From assembly GCA_900542805.1 (NCBI GenBank), contig UQOW01000014.1, forward strand, positions 1 through 54,487: a DNA stretch of 54,487 bases. Reading direction: 5' to 3'. Source of the DNA: an uncultured Sutterella sp. (GTDB taxonomy: Bacteria > Pseudomonadota > Gammaproteobacteria > Burkholderiales > Burkholderiaceae_F). Positions within the stretch are counted from its first letter, which is position 1. The number at the start of each line of letters is the position of its first letter. Positions 17,363 to 26,107 of the stretch are shown piece by piece. The notes under the pieces were generated by a model. It ran no database searches and was not told where the DNA came from. It was given only the letters and a program-made list of their open reading frames with translations. The translations under genes and the position numbers were made by a program.

Positions 17363-18019
17363 TTACAGAACCAGTCGAACCATGAAGCGTCCGACTTCAA
17401 GAAAAGGACGAATGAAAAATGTCGTGGCTCCCGTTGCAATCAGCACCAGCATGATTGCAAGACCGTAGCGTTCGAGTTTGGAAAACTCATAGGCCCAGCG
17501 CCAAGGCAAAAGTCCCGTGAGGATTCTTCCCCCGTCCAAAGGAAGAATGGGAATGAGGTTGAAGGCCATGAGCATGAGATTGACGGAAATGCCGGCGTGC
17601 ACAAAAGAGACCCCGAGATTAAGAACGGTCGAATCGTGCGTCAGAAAAAGCATCAGACGCAGCAAGAGCGCCCAGCATATCGCCTGAATCAGGTTGCAGG
17701 CAGGGCCGGCAAGAGCCACCCAAATCATGTCTCGCTTGGGATTTCGGAGCATCGCAAAATTCACGGGGACCGGTTTTGCCCAACCGAAGAGAATACCGCC
17801 CATGCCCGTTAGAAGCGAAGAAAGCAGGAGCAACCCCGGAACCAAAATCGTGCCGACCGGGTCAATGTGGTGGAGCGGATTGATGCTTAATCGCCCGAGT
17901 CGATACGCCGTGCTGTCACCGAAACACCGAGCCGCATAGGCGTGCGCCGACTCGTGCAACGTAATAGCAAGAACAGACGGAATCGCGTAAACCAGAAGTG
18001 TCGTCAGAATCTGAATCAT
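17363..18019 (-). CDS. Site-2 protease family (M50) membrane metallopeptidase
   Basis: Multi-pass membrane protein of 218 residues. The zinc motif HExxH is HESAH at 22-26 and the third ligand is in LPLDGGRI (Asp162). The NPLHHIDPVGT stretch near 47-57 is typical of the small cytoplasmic-facing M50 group without PDZ domains. This group cleaves transmembrane substrates, but the target here is unknown. It is the first gene of the six-gene minus operon ending in pdxY. Confidence 0.93.
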   Translation of the reverse strand: MIQILTTLLVYAIPSVLAITLHESAHAYAARCFGDSTAYRLGRLSINPLHHIDPVGTILVPGLLLLSSLLTGMGGILFGWAKPVPVNFAMLRNPKRDMIWVALAGPACNLIQAICWALLLRLMLFLTHDSTVLNLGVSFVHAGISVNLMLMAFNLIPILPLDGGRILTGLLPWRWAYEFSKLERYGLAIMLVLIATGATTFFIRPFLEVGRFMVRLVL

Positions 18020-18085
18020 AGGGAGCGCAGTCTAGCAAAAGTGCCTCCTTTCGGCTTAGGAACGCGACGAAATCGATTGGAATCA

Positions 18086-18124
18086 AGAAAAAATCCTCCA
18101 GTATTCTCGTGAGAAAACCGGAGG
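18086..18124 (-). terminator. Rho-independent terminator after dcuA
   Basis: On the minus strand, CCTCC at 18124-18120 pairs with GGAGG at 18099-18095, and the arms extend inward with one mismatch to a short ACGA-type loop. A run of six T follows. It ends the aspA-dcuA unit before the M50 operon. Confidence 0.8.
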
Positions 18125-18178
18125 AGTCGGATCTTAAATCGGTCGGCGTATCCGAGGCGGACACGCCGTCATATCCGA

Positions 18179-19513
18179 TTAGAAGACCTTGCAAGCAACG
18201 AAGCCGAAGGCAACGCTGAAGACAATCGCGAGAACGCCCGGGATGAAGAACGCGTGGTTAAACACGTACTTGCCGATGCGGGTCGTACCCGTGTCGTCCA
18301 TCTGGACCGCGCCGAGCAATGTCGGATAGGTCGGCAGAACGAACAGGGCGCTGACAGCAGCGAAGCAGGCAACGAGCATGTAGCTGTCGCCGGGGTTAGC
18401 AGCCGTGATACCGAGAGCCGCGATGATGGACGGCGTGATGGCCTTAGCGGTAGCAGCCTGAGAATACAGGAGCATAGAGGCTAAGAAGAACACGACAGCG
18501 AGCAGGGCCGGATACTGAGAAACGGACGAAGCAGCGAGAGCCTTAATTTCAGCAACGTGACCGGAAACGAACGTGTCGCCGAGCCAAGCAACGCCCAAGA
18601 CGCACACGCAGGCAACCATACCGCTCTTGAAGACGCTGGTGGAAGCAACATTACCGATTTGAACTTTGCAGGTCATCGTGATGAGAGTGCCGATTGTGAG
18701 CATGATGCTCATAATGGCCGCGTCACGCGGAACGATAACGGGCTTGATTAAACCAACAGCCGGAGAAATCGCAGAGGCGTACAGAACGACAGCGATAACG
18801 CCGAGCAGGAAGATACCGACGGAGCGCTTCGCGAAGGGCTTGAGTTCCTTGACGATTTCGCCCTTGGGGGCTTCGATCAGACCGGCAGCCAGACGTTCAC
18901 GATAAACCGGATCGTTTTCCAGCTTCATATCGGAAATGAGCGTCATGATGAAGGCCGTGACCATGCAGCCGGCAAACGTCGTGAGCAACCAAATACCGAG
19001 CAAGGCCGGGTAACTCCAGCCTAACGGTTCCAAAACGCCGCTCATGTAAATCACAGCCGCGGAAACCGGAGATGCCGTAATGGCAATCTGGCTGGCGACG
19101 ACAGCGATAGAAAGCGGAACGACAGGCTTGATGTGCTGTTCCTTAGCGACTTCAACGATAACAGGAATCATCGAGAAAGCCGTGTGGCCCGTACCGGCGA
19201 AGATCGTCAACACATAGGTGACGGTCGGCGCAAGATAGTTAATGTTTTTCGGATTGCTACGCAGGATGCGCTCTGCAATCTGGACGAGATAGTCCAAACC
19301 ACCGGCTAACTGCATCGCGGAAATAGCCGCAATCACAGACGCAATAATCAGGATCACATCCCAGGGAATCGAACCCGGTTTCATGCCGAGGCAAATGCCC
19401 AGGACCAGTACGCCCAAACCGCCGGCGTAGCCGATACCGATACCGCCCAAACGGACACCCAAGAAGATGGCGCCGAGCAGCACGATAATCTGAAGAATCA
19501 ACACAATATCCAT
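18179..19513 (-). CDS. dcuA: Anaerobic C4-dicarboxylate transporter (DcuA-like)
   Basis: Inner-membrane carrier of 444 residues for uptake or exchange of fumarate, malate, aspartate and succinate during anaerobic growth. About 11-12 hydrophobic segments are visible. DcuA-type stretches are LGGIGIGYAGGLGVLVLG at 23-40, AISAMQLAGGLDYLVQIAE, and the C-terminal QMDDTGTTRIGKYVFNHAFF. The C-terminus matches DcuA better than DcuB from family memory. A strong ribosome binding site (GGAGGGG) precedes ATG. It lies downstream of aspA, the same order as in enteric bacteria, with a 152-base gap that holds two hairpins. Confidence 0.94.
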   Translation of the reverse strand: MDIVLILQIIVLLGAIFLGVRLGGIGIGYAGGLGVLVLGICLGMKPGSIPWDVILIIASVIAAISAMQLAGGLDYLVQIAERILRSNPKNINYLAPTVTYVLTIFAGTGHTAFSMIPVIVEVAKEQHIKPVVPLSIAVVASQIAITASPVSAAVIYMSGVLEPLGWSYPALLGIWLLTTFAGCMVTAFIMTLISDMKLENDPVYRERLAAGLIEAPKGEIVKELKPFAKRSVGIFLLGVIAVVLYASAISPAVGLIKPVIVPRDAAIMSIMLTIGTLITMTCKVQIGNVASTSVFKSGMVACVCVLGVAWLGDTFVSGHVAEIKALAASSVSQYPALLAVVFFLASMLLYSQAATAKAITPSIIAALGITAANPGDSYMLVACFAAVSALFVLPTYPTLLGAVQMDDTGTTRIGKYVFNHAFFIPGVLAIVFSVAFGFVACKVF

Positions 19514-19572
19514 AACCCCTCCAGGTTTCGGTTAGTTTTTGTTATAAACAGTCTTCGGGTCTAGCTTCCCGA

Positions 19573-19598
19573 GGTCCGCCCGTCTTCTCGAGCGGACC
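19573..19598. other. Strong stem-loop in the aspA-dcuA gap
   Basis: A 10-bp stem (GGTCCGCCCG at 19573-19582 with CGAGCGGACC at 19589-19598, one G-U type pair) closes a 6-base loop. No T run follows on the transcribed minus strand, so it is not a classic terminator. It may stabilise or process the aspA-dcuA mRNA or cause partial readthrough. Confidence 0.55.
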
Positions 19599-19619
19599 AG
19601 GCTAACGTATCTCCGCGGT

Positions 19620-19645
19620 GAGCGCCTCCTATACGAAAGCGCTCG
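19620..19645. other. Second stem-loop in the aspA-dcuA gap
   Basis: GAGCGC pairs with GCGCTC around a 13-base loop, just after the aspA stop. No T run. Together with the larger hairpin at 19573-19598 it makes the intergenic message strongly folded. Confidence 0.4.
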
Positions 19646-19665
19646 CACGGAAATCCTTTCTCTCC

Positions 19666-21066
19666 TTACATTACGAACTTCGGCGCAATGAGGTTCTGCA
19701 GGTTGAAGGTCTTGTCCCATTCTTCCTGCGTCAAGAGCTTACGTTCCTGAACGATGACTTCGTGCAAGGACTTACCGGTGTGGTAGCAGTAGTGCGCGAC
19801 TTCCGAGCAGGCCTTGTAGCCAAGGTGCGGCTTCAAAAGCGTGACGATGCCGCAAGAGTGCATCACCATCTGGGCGGTACGTTCGGCGTTAGCCGTCACA
19901 CCGTCAACGCACTTAGTGCGCAGCGTGTTGCAGGCGTTGCTCAAAACACGCATCGACAGGAACAGGGCAAACGTAATGACCGGTTCCATCACATTGAGTT
20001 CGAGCTGGCCGGCAGAAGCGGCGAGCATCACGGTCGTATCCAAACCGATAGCCAAGAAGCAACTCTGGTTGGTCACTTCCGGGATCACAGGGTTAACCTT
20101 GCCCGGCATAATGGAGCTACCGGGTTGCAACTGCGGCAGATTGATTTCAGCCAAGCCGCAACGCGGACCGGAGGCGAGCAAGCGCATATCGTTGCAAACC
20201 TTCGTGAGCTTGACAGACAGGCTCTTAATCGCAGACGAGATAGCAACGTAACCGCCGCAGTCGCTCGTGGCAGCAATCAAATCCGTGCTGTTCTTGAAGT
20301 CGATACCGGTTAATTCAGCCAACTTCTTAACGGCAAGAGCCGGATAATCCGGGTGGGCCGTTACGGACGTGCCGATAGCCGTTGCGCCGAGGTTGACGAT
20401 CTTGAGGTGTTCCTGCGCTTCGCGGATGGTCTTGAGTTCATCGGCAATTGTAAAGCCCCAGCCGTGGAATTCCTGTCCGAGTGTCATCGGGACGGCATCT
20501 TGCAAGTGGGTACGGCCCATCTTGAGAACGCCCTTGAACTCGTCGGCCTTCTTGTAATAGGCTTCGACCAAGTCTTCAACAGCCTTGAGCATCACATTGC
20601 TACGAAGCAACAGAGCCAAGTGCAAAGCTGTCGGATAGGTATCGTTTGTAGACTGACCGAAGTTCGCATGGTCGTTCGGGCTAACCAACTTGTAGTCGCC
20701 CTTAACCGAGCCCAGATGTTCGGCTGCGAGGTTGCAAATGACTTCGTTGCAGTTCATGTTGGTCGATGTACCGGCTCCGCCCTGCAGCCAGTCGGTCACG
20801 AACTGATCACGATACTTACCGGCAATCAGCTGATCGCAAGCCCAGCAAAGGGCATCGGCCACATTAGCCGGAATCGTGCCGAGTTCCTTGTTAGCAAGAG
20901 CCGCCGCCTTCTTGACATAGCCGAAAGCAATGACGAAGAAGGGTTCCTGACTCATCGGCATTTCCGTGATATGGAAGTTGTCACGCCCACGGGACGTCTG
21001 AACGCCGTAGTAGCAATCATCAGCAATCTCACGATCACCAAGGAAGTCGTTTTCAATACGAGACAT
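19666..21066 (-). CDS. aspA: Aspartate ammonia-lyase (aspartase)
   Basis: Homotetrameric lyase converting L-aspartate to fumarate and ammonia. The fumarase/aspartase signature GSSIMPGKVNPVIPE holds the catalytic serine loop. Other family stretches are GGAGTSTNMNCNEV and PNDHANFGQSTNDTYPTA. The open frame begins at 21105, but ATG at 21066 (MSRIENDFLGD) is chosen because AGGAG lies 8 bases upstream and the family begins there; length is then 466. It supplies fumarate for FrdAB and forms a unit with dcuA. Fumarase C is the alternative, but the MSRIEND start and the dcuA neighbour favour aspartase. Confidence 0.94.
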   Translation of the reverse strand: MSRIENDFLGDREIADDCYYGVQTSRGRDNFHITEMPMSQEPFFVIAFGYVKKAAALANKELGTIPANVADALCWACDQLIAGKYRDQFVTDWLQGGAGTSTNMNCNEVICNLAAEHLGSVKGDYKLVSPNDHANFGQSTNDTYPTALHLALLLRSNVMLKAVEDLVEAYYKKADEFKGVLKMGRTHLQDAVPMTLGQEFHGWGFTIADELKTIREAQEHLKIVNLGATAIGTSVTAHPDYPALAVKKLAELTGIDFKNSTDLIAATSDCGGYVAISSAIKSLSVKLTKVCNDMRLLASGPRCGLAEINLPQLQPGSSIMPGKVNPVIPEVTNQSCFLAIGLDTTVMLAASAGQLELNVMEPVITFALFLSMRVLSNACNTLRTKCVDGVTANAERTAQMVMHSCGIVTLLKPHLGYKACSEVAHYCYHTGKSLHEVIVQERKLLTQEEWDKTFNLQNLIAPKFVM

Positions 21067-21141
21067 ATGTCTTACTCCTGTTGTTAAAGGACGTGTCCGC
21101 GACAAGGCAGGACACTACAGAACTTTTCCCTAGGTAAATAC

Positions 21142-21156
21142 CCCTAAAAATTAGGG
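21142..21156. promoter_or_regulatory. Palindrome upstream of aspA, possible operator
   Basis: CCCTAA and TTAGGG form a perfect 6-bp dyad around AAA, 76 bases before the aspA start. Another CCCTAGG lies at 21128-21134. TACCCCT at 21139-21145 also fits the NarL heptamer pattern. The gap 21067-21270 has no gene. A regulator binding here is an inference. Confidence 0.35.
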
Positions 21157-21270
21157 AGCTTTGCTTAGTTTTGTTTCGGTCGGGAGAATAGCACACTCTG
21201 AAAAATAAAGCAGGGAGAAACCCTCTTACGCCCTGTTATTCAATCAATAATTTTTCACTACCGAAAGCGG

Positions 21271-22323
21271 CTAAGTAGAAATCTCAGAATGTCTGAGAGT
21301 AAAGCAAAAGGCACCGCGGAATCTGCATCCGATTTGAAAAAAACTCATCCGTCCGATGCCACAAATCCGACGCATAAACTGCACCGAAGAGAAGCGATAT
21401 CGGTAGAAAGCATTTAACGCGCGAGAGCACAATGTCTGTGTTCCGAAACTCCCCGGATAAGACAGTCCGAGTGACTTCCGACTTTGACAGCACAAATCGG
21501 AACAAACCCAGTCAGCACAAGGCTTAGCGCCTGTTTTTTCGTCGGACCTATGTTGAGTTTCAGAGCGGACCTGAGCTGCGGAGGCGTTGCCACCTCGGAA
21601 GAACCCCGAGACCGACAGCCTCGGCGATAGCTTTAGTCCGGCTTTCTCGAGTTCTTTCTCAAGAAGCCTGTGCGTCACAAGCGCCATGAAGCCAACAAGG
21701 AAGTGTCCTCGGATTCGCTGCTCTTTCCGGTGAAAGCACGGACGCGCTTTGAGTAAGCATTTGGAAATGCGGAACGATTCCTCAATCTGCCAGAGGCTGT
21801 GATAGGTCGCCATGACTTCTGCCGGTGTCATGCTCTCATCCGAGTCGATACAGCCGTACCAACCGTCAAACGCAGCAGCTTTCGTGATTCTATCGGCGCT
21901 CGATCGAAGGCTAAGCGTATCGGCATTGACCTTGAGGTAACTCTTCCCTCCGAGCCATAAATCGCTCTTAAAGAGGGACGGGTTCTCCGTATACCGTTCG
22001 GCCTTGTCAATGAGGCGTTGCCTGTCGACGGCATCCTTGTCCGCACGCCATGCAAAGTCTTGTTTCTCAGCCATGATTTCGTTAGCACGCTGAGCGATTC
22101 TTCTTCTCTTTCTCACAAACGCTTTTGCGCTTTAATGCTTAATCCTGTGCTTGGAGTTTCTTGAGGATGTCTTTGTCCTTGGTTTCTTTAAACAACGTAT
22201 CAAGATGCCCGAAGTTTCTCACCGTACGGCTCGAGTATTTCCTCTTCTCCGTATTCCAATAAAACTCCCGAAACGAAACATACTTGAGTGCTCCTCTTTT
22301 CCGGACGACACGACTGAAGCCAT
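21271..22323 (-). pseudogene. Degraded IS1634-like (IS4-type) transposase relic
   Basis: N-terminal pieces are seen on the minus strand: ATG at 22323 begins MASVV, and then, in a shifted frame, RKRGALKYVSFREFYWNTEK continues to FKETKDKDILKKLQAQD and a stop near 22139. In a third frame from about 22134 to 21271 comes the C-terminal catalytic part, with YHSLWQIEESFRISKCLLKA (carrying the catalytic Glu of YHSLWQIEESFR) and GHFLVGFMALVTHRLLEKE. The tail after about 21650 looks scrambled. The first two acidic residues of the DDE triad and the middle of the protein are missing. It is an internally deleted, multiply frameshifted and inactive relic. No terminal inverted repeats were found. Confidence 0.75.
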
Positions 22324-22345
22324 GCCGATATCCTCAAAGCTCTAA

Positions 22346-22736
22346 ACGCATAAAACGAAAAGTAATACTTATAGAGGCCGAAAAGAAAAGACCGCAGCCG
22401 GAATCAGCAAAGGGAACGGACTATTCATGCTCATGCGGTCGAAGCCGGGTGTACCTCAGGACCTTTTCTCCTAAAAACCGCAAAACCCTTTGAAGTACAA
22501 GGCTCCGAGGGGTAAAAACTGCATTTTTGTGTAGTGGAAAGTTTTAGGCTTAGCAGGCTGAACACTCCGAAAAGATCGAATGACTCGCGCTCTCATCTGC
22601 GTCTTTCGCGGATTCGTCCGTCGATTCTCATTCAATCCTCGAACGCGAGGAATTAGCCTGAGTCCACCAAGGGACGAGGAGTTCACTTGTAGTTCCTGCC
22701 GCTTTCTCGTCTCACAATCCTAAAACCAAGACACAT
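22346..22736. other. Intergenic region with no assignable gene
   Basis: About 390 bases lie between the transposase relic and the frdB terminator. Short open frames exist on both strands, but none has a ribosome binding site or a recognisable domain. It may be further debris of the insertion sequence. Confidence 0.5.
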
Positions 22737-22737
22737 C

Positions 22738-22767
22738 AAAAAAACGGCGGGGATTTCTCCTCGCCGT
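22738..22767 (-). terminator. Rho-independent terminator after frdB
   Basis: On the minus strand ACGGCG (22767-22762) pairs with CGCCGT (22749-22744), with an inner GG/CC pair, followed by a run of seven T. It lies about 30 bases after the frdB stop. Confidence 0.8.
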
Positions 22768-22796
22768 CTCGAAACAGTACTCAACCTTAAAAGTGA

Positions 22797-23600
22797 TTAT
22801 TTTGCAGGCTTAATAGGAATTGCCTTCTTGGGTGTCGGCAGAACCTTGTCGTAGTTCTTGATACCCTGCTCGGCCATCTTGCGACGGATGAAGGCAATCT
22901 GGGTCTTAAGCGGTAAATCCTTCGGGCAGAAGTCGTGGCAGGCCAAGAGCGACATGCAACCGAACACGCCCGAGTCATCACCGATGACTTCGTAAAAGTC
23001 CGCATCGTTACGAGTATCGCGCGGGTCAAGACGGAAGCGAGCAATCTTGTTGATAGCAACGCCGCCGGCAAAATCCGGACGAATACGAACCGTACCGCAC
23101 CCGGCGATACAGCATCCGCACTCGATACAACGATCGAGAAGGTAAATATCCTCGGCAAGCTGCGGATCCATCGGCACTTCCTTCTTGCGAAGATCGATTT
23201 CTTCGCTCTTCATGTGCACCCAGGTCTGCATGCGCTCGCTCATGTTGCGCATCCACTTACCGGTGTTGACCGACAAGTCGCCGATCAATTCGAAAGCCGG
23301 AAGCGGCGCCAGCGTAAATTCCGTGGGCAAATCGCGCGTGAGCGTACGGCAAGCCAAACCGGGCTTACCGTTAATCATCATAGCGCAAGAGCCGCAAATA
23401 CCGGCACGGCACACGAAATCGAACTGCAGAGACGGATCTTGTCTGTCACGCAATTCGTTTAACGCAATGAAAAGCGTCATAGAGTCGGCTTCTTCCAACT
23501 CAAACGTTTGCATATGCGGGACGCTTGCCGGATCAGCCGGGTTGTAGCGCAGGATGCTGATCTTAAGCAAACGGTGCTGCTTTTTCACTTGTGTACTCAT
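22797..23600 (-). CDS. frdB: Fumarate reductase iron-sulfur subunit
   Basis: Electron-transfer subunit with three iron-sulfur clusters. The [2Fe-2S] ligands are C64, C69, C72 and C84 (CRAGICGSC...LACRT). The [4Fe-4S] motif is CIECGCCIAGC at 158-168 and the [3Fe-4S]-type cysteines are C215, C221 and C225 (CMSLLACHDFC). Length is 267, with a basic C-terminal tail. It follows frdA by 15 bases. The type resembles the Wolinella-like fumarate reductase rather than the E. coli one. Succinate dehydrogenase is the alternative, but aspA-dcuA nearby favours fumarate reduction. Confidence 0.92.
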   Translation of the reverse strand: MSTQVKKQHRLLKISILRYNPADPASVPHMQTFELEEADSMTLFIALNELRDRQDPSLQFDFVCRAGICGSCAMMINGKPGLACRTLTRDLPTEFTLAPLPAFELIGDLSVNTGKWMRNMSERMQTWVHMKSEEIDLRKKEVPMDPQLAEDIYLLDRCIECGCCIAGCGTVRIRPDFAGGVAINKIARFRLDPRDTRNDADFYEVIGDDSGVFGCMSLLACHDFCPKDLPLKTQIAFIRRKMAEQGIKNYDKVLPTPKKAIPIKPAK

Positions 23601-23615
23601 CTGTCAGCTCCTTAG

Positions 23616-25601
23616 TTATTCCAACGGTTCATCAATACGTTCGTTGCGACCCTGCAAACGCTTGGGCAACAAGTTGTGGAACGGCATGATTGCATCCTGA
23701 ATCGCGAAGCGATCGGCACCTTCGGCCTCCATCTTGGCGCGCAAGGCATCAATTTCGGCCTGACGCTTGGGCGTCTCGGGGTTGTCGATGTAGTTCTTGG
23801 CACCGTAACCGCGCCATCCCGGCGGCAGTTCCATCTTGCTGATGTCCAAGTTCTCGTAAGAGAGCGTGGGCAACGTGTCGTTTTCGTTCTTCCAAGTGGC
23901 AATCGTGCGCTTGAGCCAGTGCTTGTCATCACGTACCGGGTAGTCTTCACGGAAGTGTGCACCGCGGCTTTCCTTGCGAGCAGCGGCACCCAAAGCCGTG
24001 CAAAGCGCGACCTTGAGCATCTTGCGTGTGCGGTAGGCATACGTCAGTTCGGAGTTAGCACCGGGCTGGTACTTGACCGACACGTTGTAGGTCTTCTTCA
24101 AGAGGTCTTCCAACTCGGACACGGCGCTTTCCATATCTTCGCCGCGACGGAAAATACCGATCTTGCTCGTCATAATTTCCTGCATACGTGTACGAATCTT
24201 GGCAGCATCTTCGTTGCCCGTGTTGTGCAGGAAGCCGTCGAGCATTCCCTGGACCTTGGCCGCTGCGTCATAAATGAGCGAAGTGGGAATGTCAATACCG
24301 TTTTCGGGCTTGTCGCAGAAGTCGGCAATGAATTCACCGACAATCATACCGGCGACTACGGTTTCGGCAACGGAGTTGCCGCCCAAACGGTTAAAGCCGT
24401 GCATATCCCAGCAAGAAGCTTCGCCGGCAGCAAAAAGGCCCTTGAGCGTACGGGACTCGCCTGTGTAGTTGGTGCGAACACCGCCCATGGTGTAGTGCAT
24501 AGCCGGACGGACCGGAATCCATTCCTTCGTCGGGTCAACGCCGAGGAAGTAGTGGCAGATTTCATACACTTCACGCAGATTGTGCTTGATGTGGTGTTCG
24601 CCGAGCAGCGTAATGTCGAGCCACAGGTGCTCACCGAAACGACCCTTGACGCCCTTACCCTGAGCAATACGTTCTTCCATACGACGGCTCACGACGTCAC
24701 GGCTTGCCAATTCCTTCTTTTCCGGCTCCACATCGGGCATGAAGCGATGTCCGTCGCAGTCACGCAAAAGTCCGCCGTCACCGCGGCATCCTTCGGTCAC
24801 GAGAATACCGGCCGGGAAAATACCCGTCGGGTGGAACTGAATGGCTTCCATGTTACCGAGCGTTGCGACACCGCTTTCCAGAGCGAGCGCCGCGCCCGTG
24901 CCTTCGCAAATCTGAGCATTTGTCGTGACGCGGAAAAGCTTACCGGCACCGCCCGTGGCGATGGCCGTGGCTTTGGCCACATAGGCGAGCAATTCGCCGT
25001 TAATCAGGTTACGAACAATCGCACCGTAGCAACGCTTGCCGTCCTGAATCAAAGACAAGGCTTCGACACGTTCGACAACCGGAACGTGTTCGGCAATCAC
25101 GCGGTCGCTCACGGCATTGAGCATGGCGTGGCCCGTGCCGTCGGACACAAAGCACGTACGCCACTTTTTGGTACCGCCGAAGTCACGCTGACCGATTAGG
25201 CCGGCGGCTTCCTTACGTTCCGTAATCGTGACCCTCTCACCGTTAATAATGACCTGGCGGTCACCCGGTGTGATGCGGCTCCAGGGAACACCCCAAGCGG
25301 CAAGTTCACGCACAGCCTTCGGGCTGGTGTTGACGAACATGCGCACGACGTCTTGGTCGGCACCCCAGTCAGAACCGCGAACGGTATCGGCAAAGTGGAT
25401 GTCTTCATTGTCTCCGAGGCCCTTAATCACGTTAGCCAGAGAGGCCTGCATGCCGCCCTGAGCCGCCTTCGAGTGCGAACGCTTCGGAGGCACGAGAGAA
25501 AGGACGATAGAGTCATGGCCGCGACGTTTGGCAGCAACTGCCATGCGCAAGCCGGCAAGACCGCCACCGATCACCAGCACGTCTGTGTAGATAATCTTCA
25601 T
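23616..25601 (-). CDS. frdA: Fumarate reductase flavoprotein subunit
   Basis: Catalytic subunit that reduces fumarate to succinate with covalently bound FAD. The N-terminal dinucleotide fold is IGGGLAGLRMA at 11-21, and the FAD-linking His43 is in RSHSKAAQGG at 41-50. Active-site stretches include EAIQFHPTGI, RLGGNSVAETVVAG, and GEASCWDMHGFNRLGGNS. The 661-residue length matches the Wolinella FrdA class (about 656), not the E. coli class (about 602). ATG at 25601 has AAGGAG upstream. No frdC or frdD anchor gene is found beside it: the 500 bases upstream have no membrane protein frame. Confidence 0.94.
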   Translation of the reverse strand: MKIIYTDVLVIGGGLAGLRMAVAAKRRGHDSIVLSLVPPKRSHSKAAQGGMQASLANVIKGLGDNEDIHFADTVRGSDWGADQDVVRMFVNTSPKAVRELAAWGVPWSRITPGDRQVIINGERVTITERKEAAGLIGQRDFGGTKKWRTCFVSDGTGHAMLNAVSDRVIAEHVPVVERVEALSLIQDGKRCYGAIVRNLINGELLAYVAKATAIATGGAGKLFRVTTNAQICEGTGAALALESGVATLGNMEAIQFHPTGIFPAGILVTEGCRGDGGLLRDCDGHRFMPDVEPEKKELASRDVVSRRMEERIAQGKGVKGRFGEHLWLDITLLGEHHIKHNLREVYEICHYFLGVDPTKEWIPVRPAMHYTMGGVRTNYTGESRTLKGLFAAGEASCWDMHGFNRLGGNSVAETVVAGMIVGEFIADFCDKPENGIDIPTSLIYDAAAKVQGMLDGFLHNTGNEDAAKIRTRMQEIMTSKIGIFRRGEDMESAVSELEDLLKKTYNVSVKYQPGANSELTYAYRTRKMLKVALCTALGAAARKESRGAHFREDYPVRDDKHWLKRTIATWKNENDTLPTLSYENLDISKMELPPGWRGYGAKNYIDNPETPKRQAEIDALRAKMEAEGADRFAIQDAIMPFHNLLPKRLQGRNERIDEPLE

Positions 25602-25838
25602 TTAATGGACTCCTTGATCCGGATGGACCCGCAAAAAATCTCGGTATCTTTCCAAGACTCGTTGCAGTAGTTGTGTTTCCGTTCGGTGTCATAACAACAC
25701 CGACTCCCGACCGTGTCGGGATGTGAGGATTCACGAAAACTCCGACGAGCTTTTCTCATTGGCTTTACAAATGAGAAAAGAGCGCCGGACTTAGCGAACC
25801 TTACAGCGGCATTCTACAACCAAAAACTCGGGAATTAA
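25602..25838 (-). promoter_or_regulatory. frdA leader with three dyads and a possible promoter
   Basis: On the minus strand a TTAATT/TAGAAT pair (25838-25833 and 25816-25811, 16 bases apart) could be the promoter. The resulting leader of about 200 bases contains three inverted repeats: an 11-bp perfect stem CTTTTCTCATT/AATGAGAAAAG at 25750-25780 with a 9-base loop, CCCGAC/GTCGGG at 25706-25720, and CGGTGT/ACACCG at 25684-25702. No T runs follow them. No FNR box fitting TTGATNNNNATCAA was found. Confidence 0.4.
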
Positions 25839-26107
25839 AAGAGAATTTCCTGTCTGAGAACGGGGTTTTAAACCTGCCGAACCTCTTAAGTATTGTCGGC
25901 AAAACGTGGAAAATTTCAACGATAATTCAACGGCTTTCGGAGAGTCCTCTCTCAGCCCCCGATGCCGTTTCATTTCGTCTAGTTCTTTCGAACTAGTCCC
26001 ATTGCCTAGTTGTGTGCGACATCGTAGCGATTGAATCATCGAAATCAGTTATCGAGATTACAAATCCGATAGAATTCGCCTTACAACCCTGTCAGTAAGA
26101 GGTCATC
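25839..26107. promoter_or_regulatory. frdA-recG divergent gap, possible recG promoter
   Basis: No gene is supported here. On the plus strand TTATCG at 26049-26054 and TAGAAT at 26070-26075, 15 bases apart, form a weak promoter 33 bases before recG. Nothing else was recognised. Confidence 0.3.

Noticed and set aside
22471..22686. A 71-codon frame between the IS relic and frdB
   Set aside because: No recognisable domain and no ribosome binding site; probably debris.
23676..25199. A 507-codon open frame antisense to frdA
   Set aside because: It lies opposite a clearly functional FrdA, has no ribosome binding site or known domain, and its composition mirrors the frdA codon pattern.
25602..26107. 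A hidden frdC cytochrome b gene upstream of frdA
   Set aside because: No frame on either strand has membrane segments or the expected histidines.
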